Assembly (NCBI GenBank): GCA_029269725.1
Contig: JARJHS010000004.1
Span: forward strand, 310,001 to 374,000
Direction of reading: 5' to 3'
DNA: 64,000 nt
DNA from: Pollutibacter soli
Lineage (GTDB): Bacteria > Bacteroidota > Bacteroidia > Chitinophagales > Chitinophagaceae
Numbering within the stretch: position 1 is the first letter of the stretch; each line of letters starts with the position of its first letter. The notes below the pieces were generated by a model, which did no database searches, was not told where the DNA came from, and worked only from the letters and a program-made list of their open reading frames with translations. Positions 44,197-52,487 of this stretch are shown here, piece after piece. Made by a program: the position numbers and the translations under genes.

Positions 44197-45057
44197 ATGA
44201 AATATTTCTCTTTTAATCTCCATTTGCTGAAGTTGCCGGTAGTATTTTTTCTTCTTGGAACTTTATCCTTCTTTTCCGTTAACAGCCAGGTTAAAAGCGA
44301 AAGATTTAAGGTCCTTGTTTATACGCGAAATGGCAAAGGCTATGTGCATGATAACCGGGCTGCGGCTGCAGACATGGTGAAAAAGCTGGGAAAGGAGAAA
44401 GGCTTTGATGTTGTTGTTACCGATACGCCTATCATTTTTACTTCACCCGGCTTTGCTGAATTCAGGGTACTCATTTTTGCCAGTACCAATAACGATGTTT
44501 TTGATAATGATGAGCAGCGCCTTGCGTTCAGAAAATACATTGAAAGCGGCGGTGGTTTTGTCGGAATACATTCGGTGATGGGTACAGAAAGAAACTGGAC
44601 CTGGTTTAAAAATATGATGGGAGGAAGTTTTGCATGGCACCCCAGAAACCAGGTCTATACGATTCAAAATATCCGACCGGATCATCCTTCATTGAAAAAT
44701 GTTCCGCTGGTTTGGACTAAACAGGATGAATGTTATTTCAGTAAGGAACTCTATCCTGGTCCTGAAGTATTGATGGCGCATAATATCACAACTCTTAACA
44801 AGGACCAGGAAGAAGAAATTCTGAAAAATGCAGGAAAGTACAATGTGTTGTACCCGGCGGTATGGTATCACCGGTACGATGGAGGTCATATCTGGATTAC
44901 AACACTCGGTCATGATATAGCAAACTATAGCGACCCGGTTTTTGTAAATCATTTGTTTCAGGGTATAAGTTATATTGCAAGACTCGCGAAGAAGAAGAAT
45001 GCTTCGAAACCCTACGCTACCGGGATAAACACGCCATTGAAATTTTCAAACGAGTAA
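44197..45057 (+). CDS. secreted ThuA-like domain protein
   Basis: A 286-residue protein with an N-terminal signal segment and a ThuA-like (glutamine-amidotransferase-like) fold: VLVYTRNGKGYVHDN, ESGGGFVGIHSV, and RNQVYTIQNIRPDHPSLKNVP with the WTKQDECYF segment. ThuA of Rhizobiaceae acts with the ThuB dehydrogenase in trehalose/3-keto-sugar breakdown; in Bacteroidota, exported ThuA proteins commonly neighbour Gfo/Idh/MocA enzymes, exactly as here (next gene 3 bp downstream). The catalytic step is not established. Start: the ATG at 44197 was chosen; a TTG 15 bases upstream is also in frame. Confidence 0.88.
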   Translation: MKYFSFNLHLLKLPVVFFLLGTLSFFSVNSQVKSERFKVLVYTRNGKGYVHDNRAAAADMVKKLGKEKGFDVVVTDTPIIFTSPGFAEFRVLIFASTNNDVFDNDEQRLAFRKYIESGGGFVGIHSVMGTERNWTWFKNMMGGSFAWHPRNQVYTIQNIRPDHPSLKNVPLVWTKQDECYFSKELYPGPEVLMAHNITTLNKDQEEEILKNAGKYNVLYPAVWYHRYDGGHIWITTLGHDIANYSDPVFVNHLFQGISYIARLAKKKNASKPYATGINTPLKFSNE

Positions 45058-45060
45058 GTC

Positions 45061-46440
45061 ATGTCAATAAATCGCCGGAAATTTTTTAGCTCGACAGTGA
45101 AAGCAGGTTTTGCTGCTGGTCTTGGTGTCACAACATTTCCAACCATTGTGCCCGCAACGGTTTTTGGGAAAAATGCGCCAAGCAATCGACTGAATATTGG
45201 TGCGATCGGAACAGGGCGTATTTCGCGCGACCATGATATGGCAGAGACTTTAAAGTATGATAATGCAAGAATTATTGCGGTTTGTGACCTGGATCAGAAA
45301 AGATTATATGATGCCAGGAAAATGGTCAATGATTTTTATTCGAAGAAGCTGAATACGAATTATGACGGTGTAAAAACTTATGCCGATTACAAGGAATTAT
45401 TACAGAGTAAAGATATTGATGGTGTATTGATCAGTACTCCGGATCATCAGCATTCAATTATTGCCATTTACGCGGTAGAAGCAGGTAAAGATGTTTATCT
45501 CCAGAAACCCGCATCCCTAACCATTGCTGATGGAAGAGCTTTGAGTAATGCCGTTCATCGTTCAGGAAGAATTTTGCAGATAGGAAGTCAGCAGCGTTCT
45601 TCGACGCAGTTCAGGTATGCGGCGGAGTTAGTCCGCAATGGAAGAATCGGTGAGTTGAAAAAAGTCATTATCGGCTTGCCTGTCGATCCTTCGGGAAACG
45701 AGGAAACAGAAATGCCCGTTCCCGCCAGCCTGAATTACGATGCATGGCTGGGCATGACGCCTTATGTATACTATACGGAGAAGCGGGTGCATCCGCAAGC
45801 GGATTACAGCAGACCGGGGTGGTTGCGTTGTGAGCAATTTGGTGCGGGGATGATAACAGGATGGGGATCGCATCATATCGATTGTGCACATTGGGCAATG
45901 AATACTGAATATACTGGTCCCGTTGAAATCTGGGGATCGGCGGATTTTCCCACCTCAGGATTATGGGATGTGCATGGCTCTTTCAAAACGTTTGCGCGTT
46001 ATGCGAACGGTGTAGAAATGGAGATCAGTGATTCAAATCCGAATGGAATAAGGTTTGAAGGATCCAAAGGATGGATTTTTGTGACAAGGGGTAATTATGC
46101 TGCAACGGCATCCGATCCTGTCAGTAAAACGCCCAGTCCGGCGCTCACCTCAGGTGATCCGAAAATTATTACTTCAAAGATTGGTGCTGATGAAGTGAAT
46201 CTTTATATCAGCAAAGAGCATCATGGCAACTGGCTGGATTGTATGAAAACAAGATTGCCACCGATTGCTCCTGTGGAAGTGGGGCACAGATCCTGCAGCG
46301 CATGTCTTCTCCATCATGCAGCAATGAAGTTGAAAAGGAAATTGTACTGGGATCCGGTTCGGGAAAAATTTATCAACGACGATGAAGCTAACAGTTTGCT
46401 ATCGCGTCCTCAGCGTTACCCTTATATTTCGTCGACTTAA
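45061..46440 (+). CDS. Tat-exported Gfo/Idh/MocA oxidoreductase
   Basis: A 459-residue NAD(P)-dependent dehydrogenase family member. A twin-arginine signal (NRRKFFSSTVKAGFAAGLGV) indicates export in folded form with its cofactor. The dinucleotide fold is NIGAIGTGRISRD, followed by VLISTPDHQHSIIAIYAVEAGKDVYLQKPASLTIADGR, the canonical EKP-like (here QKP) motif. The dehydrogenase domain is followed by the C-terminal sheet and an HxxNWLDCMKT segment. Such exported enzymes probably oxidise or reduce sugar hydroxyls, for example at C3. It sits in a tight plus-strand operon with ThuA (3-bp gap) and the next oxidoreductase (8-bp gap). Confidence 0.9.
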   Translation: MSINRRKFFSSTVKAGFAAGLGVTTFPTIVPATVFGKNAPSNRLNIGAIGTGRISRDHDMAETLKYDNARIIAVCDLDQKRLYDARKMVNDFYSKKLNTNYDGVKTYADYKELLQSKDIDGVLISTPDHQHSIIAIYAVEAGKDVYLQKPASLTIADGRALSNAVHRSGRILQIGSQQRSSTQFRYAAELVRNGRIGELKKVIIGLPVDPSGNEETEMPVPASLNYDAWLGMTPYVYYTEKRVHPQADYSRPGWLRCEQFGAGMITGWGSHHIDCAHWAMNTEYTGPVEIWGSADFPTSGLWDVHGSFKTFARYANGVEMEISDSNPNGIRFEGSKGWIFVTRGNYAATASDPVSKTPSPALTSGDPKIITSKIGADEVNLYISKEHHGNWLDCMKTRLPPIAPVEVGHRSCSACLLHHAAMKLKRKLYWDPVREKFINDDEANSLLSRPQRYPYISST

Positions 46441-46448
46441 TCGATACC

Positions 46449-47816
46449 ATGAAAAATTTTTTCGGTGCATTATTTATTTGTACGTTTTTTATTTCCTGTT
46501 CAAATGAGATGAAGGAGAAAAAACCTTTTCAATTTATCATTGCCGATCCTGGACATTTCCATTCTGCCTTAGTCCAGAAAACAATGTATCCCGAAGTTGA
46601 TTCAGTTGTGCATGTCTATGCGCCCGCCGGGAAGGATGTAGACTTGTACCTGGAAAAAATAAAAGGATATAATTCAAGGGCGGAAAATCCTACACATTGG
46701 GAGGAAGACGTTTATACCGGTGATGATTTTTTTAAAAAGATGATCGATGAAAAGAAAGGAAATGTGTTGATTCTTGCTGGAAATAACCGGAAGAAAACCG
46801 ATTATATTCTTGACGCTGTGAATGCCGGAATGAATGTATATGCTGATAAACCGATGGCCATCGATCCACAGTCGTTTGAAAAATTGAAATCTGCTTTTGA
46901 AAAAGCTGAACAGAAAAAACTATTGTTGTATGATATCATGACCGAACGGTTTGAGATTACTTCAATTCTGCAAAAAGAGTTATCGCAGATTTCATCAGTT
47001 TTTGGAGAATTAGAAAAGGGAAGTGCCGACAGTCCATCGGTGACAAAGGAAAGTGTACATCATTTTTACAAGGAAGTTTCCGGAAAGCCTTTGCAAAGAC
47101 CGGCCTGGTTTTATGACGTCACCCAGGAAGGTGAGGGGATCGTTGATGTCACAACTCACCTCGTTGATCTTGTACAATGGGAAGCGTTTCCCGGACAAAT
47201 CATTGATTATACCAAGGATATCCGGATGGGTAGTTGCAGATCATGGAATACCGCATTGACAAATGAACAATTCACCGGAAGTACAAGCGAACCTGTTTTC
47301 CCAGATTATCTGAAGAAATACGTTGACAATAGCGGACTTCTCCAGGTAAAATCAAACGGTGAAATCAATTATTCTGTTAAAGGAGTACATGCCCGTGTAA
47401 AAGTAATCTGGAACTATAAAGCTGAAGAGGGCGGGGGTGACACACATTATTCAATCATGCGTGGCACTAATTGCGATCTCGTGATCAGGCAGGGAAAGGA
47501 GCAGCAGTTTGTACCTGAATTGTATATCGAAATAAAGGGTAAACCGACAAAAGAATTCTCTGCTGTAATGCTTGCGGAGTTTGATGAGCTGGAGAAGAAG
47601 TACCAGGGCATTTCACTCGAGCCCTCAGAAAAAGGTTGGAAGGTGGTAATACCCAAATCCTATCGTGAGGGTCATGAAGCTCATTTCGCGAGGGTCACTG
47701 AAAACTACCTTCGTTATTTAAAAGAAGACTTTCTTCCTCCATGGGAAGTACCCAACATGATCACGAAATATTACATTACCACAACTGCATTTGAGATATC
47801 GGGCGCCAATAAATAA
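46449..47816 (+). CDS. lipoprotein with Gfo/Idh/MocA-like fold and oxidoreductase C-terminal domain
   Basis: A 455-residue lipoprotein: signal MKNFFGALFICTFFISC puts the lipidated cysteine at residue 17. The N-terminal half reads like a Gfo/Idh/MocA fold (NVLILAGNNRKKTDYILDAVNAGMNVYADKPMAID), with the DKP motif in place of EKP, but the glycine-rich dinucleotide loop is replaced by IIADPGHFHSALVQ, so cofactor binding is doubtful. The C-terminal part matches the putative oxidoreductase C-terminal domain that accompanies this type. It is the third gene of the ThuA operon. A surface-anchored sugar-modifying or binding role is inferred. Confidence 0.82.
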   Translation: MKNFFGALFICTFFISCSNEMKEKKPFQFIIADPGHFHSALVQKTMYPEVDSVVHVYAPAGKDVDLYLEKIKGYNSRAENPTHWEEDVYTGDDFFKKMIDEKKGNVLILAGNNRKKTDYILDAVNAGMNVYADKPMAIDPQSFEKLKSAFEKAEQKKLLLYDIMTERFEITSILQKELSQISSVFGELEKGSADSPSVTKESVHHFYKEVSGKPLQRPAWFYDVTQEGEGIVDVTTHLVDLVQWEAFPGQIIDYTKDIRMGSCRSWNTALTNEQFTGSTSEPVFPDYLKKYVDNSGLLQVKSNGEINYSVKGVHARVKVIWNYKAEEGGGDTHYSIMRGTNCDLVIRQGKEQQFVPELYIEIKGKPTKEFSAVMLAEFDELEKKYQGISLEPSEKGWKVVIPKSYREGHEAHFARVTENYLRYLKEDFLPPWEVPNMITKYYITTTAFEISGANK

Positions 47817-47854
47817 TGGGCCGGTGAAGGTGTGATCAAATCATCTGTATTTTT

Positions 47855-47862
47855 TATCTTTA
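47855..47862 (+). promoter_or_regulatory. -7-like promoter box (TATCTTTA)
   Basis: One mismatch to TAnnTTTG, 23 bases before the ATG at 47886. Together with the signal peptide beginning there, it supports the shorter start of the double-thioredoxin protein. Confidence 0.35.
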
Positions 47863-47885
47863 AAAACATTAACCGCATTTGCCAG

Positions 47886-49007
47886 ATGAAAAAGCTGATC
47901 ATTTTATTTATTGCAATCCTGATACATAATTTCACTTCAGCCCAATCGCATCCCGAGCCTGTAACATTGGCCATTGGAGCGAAAGCACCACCCTTCAGTC
48001 TTCCTGCAACAGATGGAAAAACTTATTCGTTGAAAGATTTCAGCGGATCGAAAGTATTCGTACTGGTGTTTAGCTGTAATCATTGTCCGACTGCCCAGGC
48101 ATATGAAGATAGGTTGATTGGGTTGGTTAATGAGTTCAAAGGGAAACAGGTATCCTTTGCAGTCATCTCACCAAACGATCCTGAGGCCATTAACCTTGGC
48201 GAGCTGGGATATACAGACCTGAGCGATAGTTTCGAGGAAATGAAATTAAGAGCAAAGCAAAAGGGATATAATTTCCCCTACCTATACGATGGTGCAAACC
48301 AGAAAGTGTCTGTTTCTTACGGCCCGGTAGCTACACCACATGCTTTTGTTTTTGATAACAAACAGGTTTTGCAATACGCAGGCCGACTAGATGCACACGA
48401 AAAACCGGGAACCGGCAACGCTGAAGATTTAAGAGCTGCAATAAATAGTGTACTGACCGGAACACCTCCATCACCTGCAGTAACAAAGACGTTTGGTTGT
48501 TCTGTAAAATGGGCATGGAAAAATGAATACAATGCTAAACTATATGCGCAGTGGGCGAAACTTCCTGTTGAAATAGCAGAGATGGATGTAGCAAAAGCAA
48601 AAGAACTTGTCGCCAACAACGATTCTAAAAAACTCAGATTAATTAATATCTGGGCAACCTGGTGCGGACCTTGTGTTCAGGAGTTACCCGATTTTATAAA
48701 GATTGACAGGATGTATCGTGAGCGCGATTTCGAATTTGTAACTATTTCGATGGATACACCTGATAAAAAAGACAAAACTCTTGAGAGGTTAAAGAAGCTC
48801 GAAGCTTCAAACAAAAATTATCTCTTTACCGGTAGCGATAAATATGCACTCATTGATGCGATCGATCCCAAATGGCAGGGCGCTTTGCCTTATACAATTC
48901 TTGTTGAACCCGGAGGTAAGATTGTTTATGGAAAACAGGGGACAATCGATCCGGCTGAAATGAAGAAACTGATCGTGGAAAATAAACTGATCGGCAGATT
49001 TTACTAA
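47886..49007 (+). CDS. double thioredoxin-fold secreted protein
   Basis: A 373-residue periplasmic protein with a signal peptide (1-20) and two redox domains. The first (about 27-195) is AhpC/TSA-like with SCNHCPTA, cysteines C64 and C67; HCP-type redoxins often act as reductases. The second (about 215-370) is TlpA-like with WATWCGPC, cysteines C260 and C263. Both active sites look intact, so the protein could relay electrons between domains or act on two substrates. It is the last plus-strand gene of the catabolic locus, after the lipoprotein oxidoreductase (about 70-bp gap with its own promoter box). The reason for a redox protein here is not obvious. Confidence 0.88.
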   Translation: MKKLIILFIAILIHNFTSAQSHPEPVTLAIGAKAPPFSLPATDGKTYSLKDFSGSKVFVLVFSCNHCPTAQAYEDRLIGLVNEFKGKQVSFAVISPNDPEAINLGELGYTDLSDSFEEMKLRAKQKGYNFPYLYDGANQKVSVSYGPVATPHAFVFDNKQVLQYAGRLDAHEKPGTGNAEDLRAAINSVLTGTPPSPAVTKTFGCSVKWAWKNEYNAKLYAQWAKLPVEIAEMDVAKAKELVANNDSKKLRLINIWATWCGPCVQELPDFIKIDRMYRERDFEFVTISMDTPDKKDKTLERLKKLEASNKNYLFTGSDKYALIDAIDPKWQGALPYTILVEPGGKIVYGKQGTIDPAEMKKLIVENKLIGRFY

Positions 49008-49025
49008 TCGTTAATTTCTAAAACA

Positions 49026-49979
49026 TCATTGTCCTGCGACGACATTTATAGGATTTCCCTCGGTAAATGCTTTAATGTTTTTTATTGTCTGAAGCATTAT
49101 TCTTTCTCTTGCTTCAAAACTGACCCACGCAATATGAGGCGTGATAAGGCAATTATGAAGACCTGTCAATGGATTACTTGTCGATGGGGGTTCACTGCTT
49201 AAAACATCGAGTGCTGCATAAGCTATTGTTTTATTTTGCAAAGCAGCAGCCAGATCATTTTCATTAATCAAACCACCGCGCGAAGTATTGATAAGCCATG
49301 CAGATTTTTTCATCTTCCTCAATAGTTTTGCATTAACAAAGCCGGTATTTTCCGGTGTTTGCGGACAGTGCAGGCTGATGACATCTGCCTTCGCAAATAG
49401 CTCTTCAATATCACAGCTTGTTCCTGGATATTCAGGTTTCGGATTACGCGTGTGATACAGTACTTCCATTCCAAAAACTTTTGCGATATCAGCAACTTTT
49501 CTACCGATATTTCCCATCCCTACGATACCGATTTTCTTACCTGCCAGTTCAACTATGGGACCAAGTGTGAAACACCAATCTTTTGATTTCTGCCAATCAC
49601 CTATCCTTACTTTTTCTGCATGTATGCCTGATTTATTACTCAGCTCAAGGATAAGTGCAAACGTGTGTTGAGCAACACTGTCTGTTCCGTAACCAGGAAC
49701 ATTTGAAACAATAACGTGTTTTTCGTTTGCTGCGGAGACATCGATAATGTTGAATCCTGTAGCAGTAACACTGATCATTTTCAGATTTGGCAATGACCTG
49801 ATAGCATCACCATTCACGGGCGTTTTGTTTGTCACAATGATGTTAGCATTCTTACACCTTCCGATAAGTTCGTCAGGTTTTGTCCGGTCGAAGTAACTAA
49901 CTGTTCCCAGGTTTTCAATTTCCTCCCAGGATTGATCTCCGGGGTTGAGTGTATAGCCATCAGTAATAACAATATTCAT
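49026..49979 (-). CDS. D-2-hydroxyacid dehydrogenase
   Basis: A 317-residue NAD(P)-dependent enzyme reducing 2-oxo acids or hydroxypyruvate/glyoxylate. The dinucleotide motif GIVGMGNIGR (151-160) contains G154-x-G156-x-x-G159. Catalytic residues are R234 (NTSRGG), E263 (SSEPP) and H282 (TPHIAW). Length and the HCPQTPETGF-type segment (LHCPQTPENTGFV) place it with the glycerate/hydroxypyruvate branch. In this locus it could reduce a 2-oxo product of sugar-acid breakdown. It is on the minus strand, convergent with the thioredoxin gene and 85 bp downstream of the GntR-type regulator gene. Confidence 0.9.
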   Translation of the reverse strand: MNIVITDGYTLNPGDQSWEEIENLGTVSYFDRTKPDELIGRCKNANIIVTNKTPVNGDAIRSLPNLKMISVTATGFNIIDVSAANEKHVIVSNVPGYGTDSVAQHTFALILELSNKSGIHAEKVRIGDWQKSKDWCFTLGPIVELAGKKIGIVGMGNIGRKVADIAKVFGMEVLYHTRNPKPEYPGTSCDIEELFAKADVISLHCPQTPENTGFVNAKLLRKMKKSAWLINTSRGGLINENDLAAALQNKTIAYAALDVLSSEPPSTSNPLTGLHNCLITPHIAWVSFEARERIMLQTIKNIKAFTEGNPINVVAGQ

Positions 49980-50064
49980 CAGGTAAAAATAATATACCCG
50001 ATCGATAGAATGATGGAATTAAATCATTAATGATTTGCGAGGCAGAACTCAGTGATTTGTTTTT

Positions 50065-51084
50065 TCAAAGAGATTTCCTGCGGATAAGTTCAAAATTATT
50101 TTTGACTTTTTCCTTTTTATTTTCCAGGATCAGCTTTGCTGCAGTTTCACCCATTTTTATATGATCTGTTGAAATTACGGTAATGCCTTCCTGTAAAATT
50201 TCTTTAAGCGGAGTTTCGTTGTAGGAAATAATGCCAATGTCTTTGCCGATTTTCATGTTTTCTGACCGGCAGTTTTTTATGAGGTTGACAAGATCGGTTT
50301 CTTCAATTACGATATAGGCTTCACCTTTGTTCAATTTTCTACCGACTTCTATTTCCGGAATTACCTGGTATGAAAACCTGTATTGCATACAAAAGGTGCG
50401 AAAACCTTTTACGATTTCAGGAGGGTAGGGAACGAGCTTTGGATGCACGAGATAGAGCTGGTTGTATTTTTTGATCAGATCCATCCCGTTCTCTAACGCT
50501 TCTACAATATCATTCTCAAAATCCTGGTACACAGCGGCCCAATGTTCGGGCATATGGGGAATTGTTTTATCCAGGAGAATAAGTTTTTCTGAAGGAATGG
50601 TATTCAGAATTTTTCTTGCCACTTCTGCATCGTCATAAAAATGCGGCATAATGACTATATAGTTATATTCTTCAAGATGATTTTCTATCAGCGATTGAAG
50701 CAGTTGGGTATTGCTGTGATGAATCTTGAGATCAACTATCGCCTGGTGCCCGAGCGTGTTGATGAAAGACTGATAAATCTGTTTTTTGTAATTGCTGATT
50801 TTATTGAAAATTAATAACACTTTATACGGAACATGGACGTCGACATGCCTGATATAAAAACCTTTACCACGCACAGAGGAAATTATTCCCTGCTTGCGAA
50901 GAATGTTATATGCTTTCTCTACCGTGTCGCGCGATAAAAAATATTCGTCACTTAATTCATTGATAGAAAGAATCCGCTCTCCTTTTTTCAGCTTGCCCAG
51001 TCGGATGGCTTCTGTGATGGTATCAACAACCTGTATGTATTTGGGTGTTTTTTTATCCTGGTCAATATTCAACTTAAATGTCAT
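50065..51084 (-). CDS. GntR-family regulator with sugar-binding-like domain
   Basis: A 339-residue transcription factor. The N-terminal winged helix (about 10-75) reads TPKYIQVVDTITEAIRLGKLKKGERILSINELSDEYFLSRDTVEKAYNILRKQGII in segments, with the recognition helix LSRDTVEKAY. The C-terminal 240 residues look like a LacI/periplasmic-binding-protein effector domain, a combination common in Bacteroidota carbohydrate loci. It would bind a sugar or sugar acid. Its position at the end of the locus, upstream of the hydroxyacid dehydrogenase on the same strand, makes it the likely local regulator. Confidence 0.88.
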   Translation of the reverse strand: MTFKLNIDQDKKTPKYIQVVDTITEAIRLGKLKKGERILSINELSDEYFLSRDTVEKAYNILRKQGIISSVRGKGFYIRHVDVHVPYKVLLIFNKISNYKKQIYQSFINTLGHQAIVDLKIHHSNTQLLQSLIENHLEEYNYIVIMPHFYDDAEVARKILNTIPSEKLILLDKTIPHMPEHWAAVYQDFENDIVEALENGMDLIKKYNQLYLVHPKLVPYPPEIVKGFRTFCMQYRFSYQVIPEIEVGRKLNKGEAYIVIEETDLVNLIKNCRSENMKIGKDIGIISYNETPLKEILQEGITVISTDHIKMGETAAKLILENKKEKVKNNFELIRRKSL

Positions 51085-51134
51085 GCAGAAAGGATTTGGA
51101 TAACTTGCCTATTACCAGGTGATGAATTTTGAGT

Positions 51135-51590
51135 TTACCAATTGTTCTGGTGTTCTTTAACCAGTCGCTCTGATTCTGCCACCTCGTGTTTTTTCCAGTC
51201 GGGATCGTATTTTACAAACCATGAGAGCCAAAGGGACCTGGATAGTCGCATAATGAGTGGCTGAATCACTACCAGCAGAACAGCATTGATTCCCATCCAC
51301 CAGAAGAACCTGCTGTCTTCGAGTGAAAACCCAATCGTAAGTAACCAAGCCACAAAAGTGACCCCACTGATGGCGACTGCCAACGCATAACTTACATAGC
51401 CGGTTCCATAGTAGAATCCTGTTTCAAGGTCGGTCGGTTGCCCACAAACAGGACATTTCTCATTCATCACCACGGTTTGTTTGAGGTTGTATGCGTTCCT
51501 GTGTTTGAAGATTTTACCGAGCCGGCACCGAGGGCAACGATTATCAAAAACGCTGATGAGGTAACCGGGTTTTTGAACTTTATCAGCCAT
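51135..51590 (-). CDS. DUF983 membrane protein
   Basis: A 151-residue protein with an N-terminal zinc-ribbon-like cysteine set (RCPRCRLG and KCPVCGQP) followed by two hydrophobic helices (about 68-88 and 97-117) and a basic tail. This is the DUF983 pattern; function is unknown. It lies upstream of the NIPSNAP gene on the opposite side of a 68-bp gap, both on the minus strand. Confidence 0.85.
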   Translation of the reverse strand: MADKVQKPGYLISVFDNRCPRCRLGKIFKHRNAYNLKQTVVMNEKCPVCGQPTDLETGFYYGTGYVSYALAVAISGVTFVAWLLTIGFSLEDSRFFWWMGINAVLLVVIQPLIMRLSRSLWLSWFVKYDPDWKKHEVAESERLVKEHQNNW

Positions 51591-51658
51591 GCTGCAAAAA
51601 TACGAATTGCCCGATCAATTGAATGACTGATTCCGTTATATCAAGATGTATCCGTTTA

Positions 51659-52405
51659 TTAACGTATCGTAGAAAAGGGTAATGGATTCATCATCACTGA
51701 TTCTACTTTCTCCACGATAGATCCATTTTTTTCTGATTCCGTCTTAGCCTTGATCCAAACCGGATCGGCGCGAAAGCCTTCCCATGCCTTCGTGGCTGCC
51801 TCCTGGTTCTGATGCGCCAGGATATACACCAGCTTCGCCTGCTTGCCATCTGGTTCGATGGTAGTCCAGTAAGCGATATTCTGCATTCCTTGTTTCTCAA
51901 AAAGCTTGAGTGTATGGTCGCGGAAACGGGTGAGCAGGTCTGGGAGTTTACCAGGCTGACAATAATATGTACGCAATTCGAAGAGGCGGTCTTTGCTTGC
52001 CTTTGATGGGTTTATTGCCGGCGAAAAATCAGCGGCATTCATAAAGATCGAAGTGATTGAAGAAATAATTTTGCCTCCCTCTTCTGATTTTTTTGCCACT
52101 TCCTGCCATACGGGATCGGCTATGAAAGATTTCCAGGAGGCATCGCGCGCTTCTTTATTTGGAAATGCCAGGACATAGTATAAGGCATTCTCTTTATTAT
52201 CTACCGGTAACCAGTAGCCGACATTTTCCATGCCGTGTTTTTCAAAAAGTTTGGTAGTATGATTTGTAAATCTCTGAACCAGTGCATCTAGTCTGCCGGG
52301 ATTGCAGTAATAGATGCGGAGTTCATAGAATTTTGTATCGGGGGCTGTTTTTAGGGTGCCGGGAAAGAGCAAGGTCAGGTGCAGAAGGGCGATCAGAATA
52401 TTCAT
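51659..52405 (-). CDS. secreted NIPSNAP-family protein, tandem domains
   Basis: A 248-residue protein with a signal peptide (about 1-19) and two NIPSNAP-like (dimeric alpha/beta barrel) domains: KFYELRIYYCNPGRLDALVQRFTNHTTKLFEKHGM and the similar RLFELRTYYCQPGKLPDLLTRFRDHTLKLFEKQGM (in segments). The repeated E-L-R-x-Y-Y-C and LFEKHGM/LFEKQGM motifs show an internal duplication. Members are often small-molecule-binding or of unknown role. Confidence 0.88.
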   Translation of the reverse strand: MNILIALLHLTLLFPGTLKTAPDTKFYELRIYYCNPGRLDALVQRFTNHTTKLFEKHGMENVGYWLPVDNKENALYYVLAFPNKEARDASWKSFIADPVWQEVAKKSEEGGKIISSITSIFMNAADFSPAINPSKASKDRLFELRTYYCQPGKLPDLLTRFRDHTLKLFEKQGMQNIAYWTTIEPDGKQAKLVYILAHQNQEAATKAWEGFRADPVWIKAKTESEKNGSIVEKVESVMMNPLPFSTIR

Positions 52406-52487
52406 ATGTGTCGTTGAAAATTGAGAATAAATGTAACGATTTAATGGTTTTGATCAGGTTGTATTTTCATTGACAGCCACCGATTAA

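Noticed and set aside
39884-51134. A possible integration-site direct repeat of the tRNA-Ser 3' end bounding the catabolic locus
   Set aside because: I searched by eye for GGTTCGAATCCCTTCTCC-like sequence up to about 51.1 kb and saw no second copy, and no integrase.
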